A stretch of 12,450 nucleotides of DNA, taken from the NCBI GenBank assembly GCA_025356615.1, contig JANXSH010000738.1, positions 1 through 12,450 on the forward strand, given 5' to 3'. Positions within the stretch are counted from its first letter, which is position 1. Every line of letters begins with the position of its first letter. A program made the translations under genes and the position numbers. The notes under the pieces were generated by a model, which was not told the origin of the DNA, searched no databases, and worked only from the letters and a program-made list of their open reading frames with translations. Of this stretch, positions 7,589-12,450 are shown piece by piece. The stretch is from Planctomycetia bacterium. Its GTDB lineage: Bacteria > Planctomycetota > Planctomycetia > Gemmatales > Gemmataceae.

Positions 7589-8032
7589 CTACTCCGATTT
7601 CCCGCGCTTGTACGAGACGAGGAACAGCTGACTGCCCGCCTTTGTTGCGAACTCGGTGGGCCGGCCCTTGCCGCTGAGGTCGTAACAGACACGCAGCGTA
7701 TCACCCGTCCGTTCGTAGATGGCCAGGATCTTCTTGCCCTTGTTCGGGCCTTCGGTGCCGGTGATGTCCAGCGTCCTGGGTTTCGCTTTCGGATCCAGCT
7801 TGCAGGTGCCCCGGTCGATTCCCTTCCCCACCGTGACGGTATACTTGTCGTCCTCGAGGACGAGCTTGATGGTCTTCACGACTTCGTCAGGGAGTTTCTT
7901 CCCCGCCAGCTCGGCCGACGACGGCAACCAGGTGCCCTGAAGCGATCGGTTGGCGTCCTTCGCGTCGTCGCTCCAAGAGCAGTAAACGAGCGACAGAACG
8001 ATAGCGAGGGCAGCGATCGATCTGCGGATCAT
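7589..8032 (-). CDS. TIGR03067 domain protein, exported
   Basis: The protein has 147 residues from the ATG at 8032. An in-frame upstream start at 8131 would add a Pro/Ser-rich leader before an obvious signal peptide, so it was not used. GGGAG lies 7 nt before the chosen ATG. Residues 1-20 form a signal peptide (MIRR then a hydrophobic run). C18 follows LSLVY, which is a poor lipobox, so lipidation is doubtful. The rest matches TIGR03067, a family found mainly in planctomycetes: LQGTW at 31-35, KLDPKAKPRTLDITGTEGP around 78-96, GKKILAIYE at 99-107, DTLRVCYDLSGKGRPTEFAT at 111-130 and a closing LVSYKR. Its biochemical role is unknown and it has no catalytic motif; the fold is probably a small beta-barrel. 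It lies 79 bp upstream of the enolase-family gene on the same strand. Co-transcription is possible but not shown. Confidence 0.92.
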   Translation of the reverse strand: MIRRSIAALAIVLSLVYCSWSDDAKDANRSLQGTWLPSSAELAGKKLPDEVVKTIKLVLEDDKYTVTVGKGIDRGTCKLDPKAKPRTLDITGTEGPNKGKKILAIYERTGDTLRVCYDLSGKGRPTEFATKAGSQLFLVSYKRGKSE

Positions 8033-8039
8033 CGGAGGT

Positions 8040-8044
8040 CTCCC
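8040..8044 (-). promoter_or_regulatory. Ribosome-binding site fixing the start of the TIGR03067 gene
   Basis: On the minus strand GGGAG (complement of 8040-8044) lies 7 nt before the ATG at 8032. It selects that start over the upstream in-frame one at 8131. Confidence 0.6.
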
Positions 8045-8170
8045 AAGGGAAAAGGGAAGGGAATCGGCGTCGTCGGAGTAGCCGGCACGCTTTGCTGAGG
8101 ACACGTCATACGGGATGATACGACAAGGCACGAGAAACCGTCAACGGCGAGTACGGTCTGCTCCAGTTCC

Positions 8171-8334
8171 GGGTGTGGCAATACTTCCGGGAGGGGCATA
8201 CCAGCGGAGGACTTAGCCCGACGCGCCAGCGAGGGATGGCTTTCACGTCCCCCGTCGTGGCCTGCTTCCCTCGCTCGCGCGTCGGGCTTAGAAATCCCCA
8301 TCCGATTGCCCCTCCCGAAAGATTTGCCACACCC
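8171..8334. repeat. 164-bp nested inverted repeat (MITE-like or extragenic palindrome)
   Basis: The outer arms 8171-8197 and 8308-8334 are inverted copies matching at 24 of 27 positions, beginning GGGTGTGGCAA and ending CGGGAGGGGC. Inside them a second pair, 8213-8236 and 8267-8290, matches at 22 of 24 positions around AGCCCGACGCGC and AGCGAGGGA, with a 30-nt centre. The arms are too long and too similar for chance. CCAGTTCC(A)GGGTG occurs as a direct repeat at the two sides (8163-8175 and 8335-8348), overlapping the ends of the outer arms. No transposase is encoded. The element is probably a non-autonomous mobile element or a dispersed genomic palindrome; a bidirectional terminator or structured leader is less likely. 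Confidence 0.75.
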
Positions 8335-8532
8335 CCAGTTCCAGGGTGCCACACGGAGGCCGGGCCCGGAGAGATGCCCCCTCTACTCGTAGTTAATAAA
8401 CTCACTCAGATCCTGGAGAATGGCGGAAAAGAGCCAGGCGGAGTGAATCTCCGCACGGCCACACCGCGTATCGCGCCGACGGTCGATTCGCGGTATGCAA
8501 GTGCAGTGAGAGCAACGCATTCTCACCCGACG

Positions 8533-8537
8533 AGGGA
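8533..8537 (+). promoter_or_regulatory. Ribosome-binding site fixing the start of the BNR protein
   Basis: AGGGA ends 7 nt before the ATG at 8545. It supports that codon over the in-frame upstream starts and over the ATG at 8557, which is four codons inside. Confidence 0.55.
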
Positions 8538-8544
8538 ACAGAGT

Positions 8545-9573
8545 ATGGGAACATTCATGAGAGTTTTCTTCACCGCCACGATGCTTCTCGGTATCGTGGC
8601 TTCCGTCGCGTTCGGCCACTGGCAAAAACAGACGATCGACTCGGATGCCGCTTTTCGGGGTGTGAGTACCGTAAGTCCGAAGATCGCGTGGGTCAGTGGC
8701 ACGAAAGGGACGTATGGACGAACCATCGACGCCGGCAAGACGTGGACCGTCGGGAAAGTACCGGGCGCGGACAAACTCGATTTTCGGGATGTCGAAGCTT
8801 TCTCGGAGAGTACGGCCTACCTGCTGAGTGCCGGACCAGGCAAGGATTCTCGGATCTACAAAACGACCGACGGCGGCAAATCGTGGTCTCTTGGATTCGA
8901 GAACTCCAACCCCGCCGCGTTCTTCGACGCCATCGCCTTCTGGGACGACAAGAGTGGCATTGCCCTCAGCGACCCTGTAAAGGGCCGATTCGTTCTCATC
9001 GCCACCGAGGACGGTGGAACGAACTGGAAACGGCTACCAGAAAAGAACCTCCCCAAGGCACTGCCGAACGAGGGAGCCTTCGCTGCCAGCGGCACCTGCC
9101 TCGTCACGCACGGCAAGAACGATGTCTGGTTCTGCACGGGCGGAGCGAAAACATCCAGGGTCTTTCACTCGAAAGATCGGGGGCAGAACTGGACCGTATG
9201 CGAAACTCCGATCGATGCCGGTATCGAGTCGGCTGGCATTTTTTCGATCGCATTTCGCGATCTCGATCATGGCGTGATCGTCGGCGGCGATTATCGCAAA
9301 CCCGACGAAACCAAGGGGGTGACTCGGGCGATCACGAGCGATGGCGGAAAGACATGGACCGCCGTCGCTAAAGCGCTCCCCTTTCGCTCCGGCGTCGCCT
9401 GGGCGAAAGATCGGTGGATCGCGGTAGGCACGTCGGGTTCCGACTTTTCCTTGGACGACGGAGTGACCTGGAAACCTCTCGACAGCGAAAACTACAACAG
9501 TGTCGGATTCGCCTCGACCGGAGTAGGCTGGGCCGTCGGGCCGAAAGGCCGAATCACACGATTCACGAAATGA
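8545..9573 (+). CDS. Exported BNR/Asp-box beta-propeller protein (Ycf48-like)
   Basis: The protein has 342 residues. Residues 1-24 form a signal peptide (MGTFMRVFFT..LLGIVASVAFG, probable cleavage before HWQKQ), so the protein is exported. Six Asp-box (BNR) motifs of the form S/T-x-D-x-G-x-x-W are spread along it, ending at W67, W114, W161, W216, W271 and W309: for example TIDAGKTW, TTDGGKSW, TEDGGTNW and TSDGGKTW. Their spacing of about 40-55 residues fits a six- or seven-bladed propeller. The overall pattern resembles the Ycf48/photosystem II assembly-factor-like and sialidase-like family common in heterotrophic bacteria. No sialidase Arg triad or FRIP motif is visible, so glycosidase activity is not supported. 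A periplasmic binding or scaffold role is the safest reading. The gene is preceded by the palindromic gap, and the kinase gene lies 263 bp downstream on the same strand. Confidence 0.88.
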   Translation: MGTFMRVFFTATMLLGIVASVAFGHWQKQTIDSDAAFRGVSTVSPKIAWVSGTKGTYGRTIDAGKTWTVGKVPGADKLDFRDVEAFSESTAYLLSAGPGKDSRIYKTTDGGKSWSLGFENSNPAAFFDAIAFWDDKSGIALSDPVKGRFVLIATEDGGTNWKRLPEKNLPKALPNEGAFAASGTCLVTHGKNDVWFCTGGAKTSRVFHSKDRGQNWTVCETPIDAGIESAGIFSIAFRDLDHGVIVGGDYRKPDETKGVTRAITSDGGKTWTAVAKALPFRSGVAWAKDRWIAVGTSGSDFSLDDGVTWKPLDSENYNSVGFASTGVGWAVGPKGRITRFTK

Positions 9574-9836
9574 CTCCACAGAATCGCGACATGAATCCAG
9601 GTGTGTCGGGATAGCCAGGGAGAGTGTGTAGAGCGACTACCCCACAGTTCTCGAGACCGCCACACGATCACATTCCACTGAATCTCGTATTTTCCCTCCT
9701 AGATATCCACCACGGGCGCATATCCTCTCTAACGGCCCTCGCGCCGATGACATCCGATCCTTCCGTGGACATCGCCCCTTTTCGAGTGGGAACGATTCTC
9801 GCCCGAAGTGGCGTTCTCCAACTCCTGTGGTGAAGC
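9574..9836. other. 263-bp gap upstream of the kinase gene, nothing recognised
   Basis: No gene, strong hairpin or confident promoter motif was found. The short open frame inside gives a translation without motifs or a ribosome-binding site. It presumably holds the kinase promoter and the end of the BNR transcript, but no T-rich terminator is visible. No sigma-factor gene lies here, although ECF sigma genes often neighbour kinases of this type in planctomycetes. Confidence 0.5.
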
Positions 9837-12450
9837 ATGCCTGAAATTGCCATGTGTCCCGATGCCACCATGCTGAAACACTTCATGCTCGGCGAGAGTC
9901 CGTCGGCAGACCATGAGGGGTTGGCGGGACACATCGAAGGGTGTCCGAGGTGCCTGGCTACTCTGAAGACGCTGACGGCGGAAGACACGCTCGTCGATGC
10001 CGTTCGCGCTCAGGAGACGATGCCCGAGGGCGTCGAGCAGGAAGCGGTTCGGCGGCTGGTGGTCAAGGTGCGGTCGATGCTACCGGCGGCTCGGAGTCCG
10101 GTCGATCGAACACTCGATTCGGCGACCCCCCCTGTTTCTGGCCTGGGGAACGATACAGAGGCGCTCGGAGCCAGCCCCGACACCGGGGACGAGGACGACG
10201 ACGATGGCTTCGCGCCGCCACAGGCACCCGATGAACTCGGTCGGCTCGCGGGATACCGCATACTCGAGCTGCTGGGTGTCGGCGGCATGGGAAAGGTCTT
10301 CCTGGCCGAGGATTGCCAACTGCATCGCAAGGTCGCCTTGAAAGTGCTGAAAGGAGGGCTTGCCCGCAACGCCAATTCGCGCCAACGATTCCTCCAGGAA
10401 GCACGCCTCGCGGCGGCGATCGAGCACGACCACATCGTCCGCATCTATCAGGTCGGCGAAGATCGCGGCATCCCCTTTCTGGCGATGCAACTCCTCAATG
10501 GCCTGAGCCTCGAAGAGGTACTCAAGCGTCAGGGGACGCTGAAAGTCCCGCAGGTACTCCGCGTGAGCATTCAGATCGCCGAGGGGCTGGCCGCAGCACA
10601 TCAACAGGGGCTGATCCACCGCGACATCAAACCGGCGAACGTCTGGATCGAGCCGACCGGTGGCGGGCGCGTCAAGATTCTCGATTTCGGCTTGGCCCGC
10701 AGCACCACTGGCGACGTACACCTGACACAGAGCGGCATGATCCTGGGAACGCCGACGTACATGCCCCCGGAGCAGGCGCGGGGCGAAAGAGTCGATCACC
10801 GCTGCGACCTCTACAGCCTCGGCTGCGTGATGTACCGTATGGCGACCGGCGAGTTGCCGATCAAGGGCAACGACATGATGTCCATGCTGATCGCGCTCGC
10901 CATGAACGATCCGACGCCGCCCGCGAATCTGCGCACCGACTTGCCGCAAAACCTCTCTGACTTGATTTTGTCGTTGCTGGCCAAGAATAAAGCCAAGAGG
11001 CCGGCAAACGCGAAGGAGCTGGTCCAGACGCTCCGGGAGATCGAGCGCTCCCTCACTGGCCCCGCGACAGGGGACACCCAGATGGTATTGGCGCCGGCCT
11101 TCGCTTCGCCCACGGCGAAGGCGCTGCCCGATTCTTCGGGGGCCGACGCGAAGATGAGTCTGTTCCTCGAGCCGAACGGACTTTCGCCCAAAACGACCCC
11201 CAGCGAGCGTGAAGCCGAGACGCTGGCACCCACTCCGGCGAGCGCGGCCAAGAGGGGTTCGCGCGGGTTCGTGCCGATGATCGCGCTGGCGGCATTGTTC
11301 CTGGTCGTCGTTACCGGCGTCGCGGCGGTGTACCAACTCACATTCGCTAACAAGGACGGCACGCTGATCGTCGAAGTGGACGAGGACGCCGACGTTCGGT
11401 TCAAGAAGGGCAAGCTCGAAATCTACGACGAGACCGGAAAGCGGTTGTACACCCTCGAGCCGAGCGACAAGAACAAGACTCTGCCGCCCGGCAAGTACCT
11501 CGTGAAGGTGGTCGGCGCGGACGGCGTGAAGGTGGAGACGGAAACGTTCGAGATGGAGCGAAAAGGCAAGGCGTTCGTGAAGGTGAAGGCCGCCGGGCCG
11601 CAGGTGGTCGATCCGAAGAAGCCCGACCCGGTGAATCCGGTCGGTCCGGGCACCCCGCTCGCTCTGAAAAAGGCCACCTGGACGCCCGGCCCGGCGGACA
11701 ACGTGTTGGCAGGGCTTATCCCCCGCCCGGCGATCCTCGAAGATGTCAGCCGGTGGCAGATCGTCTCGACGGTCGCCTCCGGGCCAGTCGCGTGGAGTCC
11801 AGACGGGAAGTGGGTCGCGACGACCGATTTCGACTATGTCCGCGTGTACGACGCCGCAACCGGGGCGCTGAAGTCCGTCGCCAAGCGGGTCGGTGGTGGC
11901 TCCCTGGCCGGCGGTTGGCTCAGCCCCGATTGGAGTGCCGATTCCAAGTGGGTGCGCTACGCGGATCGGCGTGGTGCCGGGTTCGACCAGGGCGGCGTCA
12001 TTGCCGTCGATGGCACGCCGGGCGTGGCCCCGTGGATTCAGCACGCCGAGGCGGATTACGGTTGGAACCCGAAGTACCCGCTGTTCGCCTGCATGTTCCA
12101 CGGCATCCGCGACCGGATTCAACTCATCGATCCTGCTCAGGCGAAGCCCGTCGAGGTGATGACGAAGCACGGACCCGGCGGCAAGGCGGTCTGGAGTCCG
12201 GACGGCGAATCGCTACTCGTCGTCCGCGAGGACAAGACGGCGCAACTGTTCGGACGAGATGGGAAGCCGGGGGCGAAACTCGTCGGCGTGGTCGATCCTT
12301 CCGCAGTGCCCGCGTGGAGCGCGGATTCGAGTCAGATCGCAGCCCTCGTCAGTCCGACAGAAATCGGCTTCTGGAAGAAGGACGGCACCGCCGGGGCGAA
12401 GACCGGCAAGCACGAGAAGGCGATAACCGCTCTGTACTGGAAGCCGGACG
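9837..12450 (+). CDS. Transmembrane Ser/Thr protein kinase with N-terminal zinc-finger-like motif and C-terminal WD40-like propeller (3' end beyond window)
   Basis: The frame is open from the ATG at 9837 to the right edge, 871 residues without a stop. Residues 1-45 carry C7 and H32-x3-C36-x2-C39, like the zinc-binding domain of anti-sigma factors. The Hanks-type kinase domain (about 140-402) is complete: glycine loop GVGGMG (147-152), ATP lysine K169 (VALK), helix-C E188, catalytic HRDIKPAN (D263, K265, N268), DFG at D283, MPPE (E312) and D324 in CDLYSLG. It should be active. Residues 478-500 form one membrane helix (FVPMIALAALFLVVVTGVAA). A beta domain of about 85 residues and a Pro-rich linker follow. 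From about 640 there are WD40/TolB-like blades (VAWSPDGKW, AVWSPDGES, PAWSADSSQ), placed outside the cytoplasm if the kinase faces in. The protein probably senses an external signal and phosphorylates cytoplasmic targets; ligand and targets are unknown. The Shine-Dalgarno is weak (GGTGAAG). An ATG at 9852 would remove C7. Confidence 0.92.
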   Translation, partial: MPEIAMCPDATMLKHFMLGESPSADHEGLAGHIEGCPRCLATLKTLTAEDTLVDAVRAQETMPEGVEQEAVRRLVVKVRSMLPAARSPVDRTLDSATPPVSGLGNDTEALGASPDTGDEDDDDGFAPPQAPDELGRLAGYRILELLGVGGMGKVFLAEDCQLHRKVALKVLKGGLARNANSRQRFLQEARLAAAIEHDHIVRIYQVGEDRGIPFLAMQLLNGLSLEEVLKRQGTLKVPQVLRVSIQIAEGLAAAHQQGLIHRDIKPANVWIEPTGGGRVKILDFGLARSTTGDVHLTQSGMILGTPTYMPPEQARGERVDHRCDLYSLGCVMYRMATGELPIKGNDMMSMLIALAMNDPTPPANLRTDLPQNLSDLILSLLAKNKAKRPANAKELVQTLREIERSLTGPATGDTQMVLAPAFASPTAKALPDSSGADAKMSLFLEPNGLSPKTTPSEREAETLAPTPASAAKRGSRGFVPMIALAALFLVVVTGVAAVYQLTFANKDGTLIVEVDEDADVRFKKGKLEIYDETGKRLYTLEPSDKNKTLPPGKYLVKVVGADGVKVETETFEMERKGKAFVKVKAAGPQVVDPKKPDPVNPVGPGTPLALKKATWTPGPADNVLAGLIPRPAILEDVSRWQIVSTVASGPVAWSPDGKWVATTDFDYVRVYDAATGALKSVAKRVGGGSLAGGWLSPDWSADSKWVRYADRRGAGFDQGGVIAVDGTPGVAPWIQHAEADYGWNPKYPLFACMFHGIRDRIQLIDPAQAKPVEVMTKHGPGGKAVWSPDGESLLVVREDKTAQLFGRDGKPGAKLVGVVDPSAVPAWSADSSQIAALVSPTEIGFWKKDGTAGAKTGKHEKAITALYWKPD

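Larger units (their letters stand above)
8033..8544. other. 512-bp divergent gap holding a nested palindromic element
   Basis: This gap lies between the divergent TIGR03067 and BNR-repeat genes and must hold promoters for both. It contains the nested inverted repeat at 8171-8334, a 10-bp palindrome CCGGGCCCGG (8360-8369), and small 6-bp-arm hairpins at 8438-8454 and 8506-8526. An open frame crosses the gap into the BNR gene, but its translation here is Pro/Arg-rich without motifs and it crosses the palindrome, so I treat it as non-coding. Confidence 0.65.

Noticed and set aside
8033..8131. Upstream extension of the TIGR03067 protein
   Set aside because: It would bury the signal peptide behind 33 residues of unconserved sequence; the ATG at 8032 has GGGAG at good spacing.
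8163..8348. Direct repeat CCAGTTCC(A)GGGTG as a target-site duplication of a transposon
   Set aside because: The copies overlap the ends of the inverted arms and differ by one inserted base, so they cannot be called a target-site duplication without an empty site for comparison.
8173..8544. Upstream extension of the BNR protein to an earlier start
   Set aside because: It would place 124 Pro/Arg-rich residues before a clear signal peptide and run through the nested palindrome. The ATG at 8545 has its own ribosome-binding site.
10080..12170. 696-codon open frame on the minus strand
   Set aside because: It is antisense to the kinase gene, whose catalytic motifs are all intact. The antisense translation is His/Arg-rich without any domain.
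1..12450. Defence system, CRISPR array, prophage or biosynthetic cluster
   Set aside because: No spaced short repeats, nucleases, integrases, structural phage proteins or synthase domains were seen on either strand.

Overview
The window most likely comes from a planctomycete of the Gemmataceae type. The evidence is GC-rich DNA, a TIGR03067-family protein (a family found mainly in planctomycetes), an exported protein with an N-terminal 'LTLEALEDRLVP' motif typical of giant-genome planctomycetes, a membrane-anchored Ser/Thr kinase with a C-terminal beta-propeller, and a prenyltransferase/squalene-oxidase-repeat protein. Genes are loosely packed, with several gaps of 250-700 bp.

Layout, left to right. 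A minus-strand gene for a secreted prenyltransferase/squalene-oxidase-repeat protein runs off the left edge (1-805). A 679-bp gap with no credible gene follows. On the plus strand come a large exported beta-rich protein with an HEXXE motif (1485-3449), a perfect 13-bp hairpin, and a TPR protein (3554-4642). A 370-bp convergent gap holds GC-rich hairpins. The minus strand then carries an MFS transporter (5013-6278) and an enolase-superfamily (mandelate racemase/muconate lactonizing type) enzyme (6331-7509), 52 bp apart. These two look like a small uptake-and-catabolism operon for a sugar acid or related carboxylate. A TIGR03067 exported protein (7589-8032) lies just upstream on the same strand. 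A 512-bp divergent gap holds a striking nested inverted repeat (8171-8334). On the plus strand there follow an exported BNR/Asp-box propeller protein resembling Ycf48 (8545-9573) and a large transmembrane Ser/Thr kinase (9837 to the right edge, incomplete) with an N-terminal H-x3-C-x2-C zinc-finger-like motif.

The only clear functional linkage is transporter plus enolase-family enzyme. The remaining genes are typical planctomycete accessory and surface genes with no visible shared pathway. I saw no tRNA, rRNA, CRISPR array, transposase or phage gene. The least ordinary features are the nested palindromic element at 8171-8334, the missing second lysine of the KxK motif in the enolase-family enzyme, and the domain architectures of the HEXXE protein and the kinase. 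None of them proves a new system.
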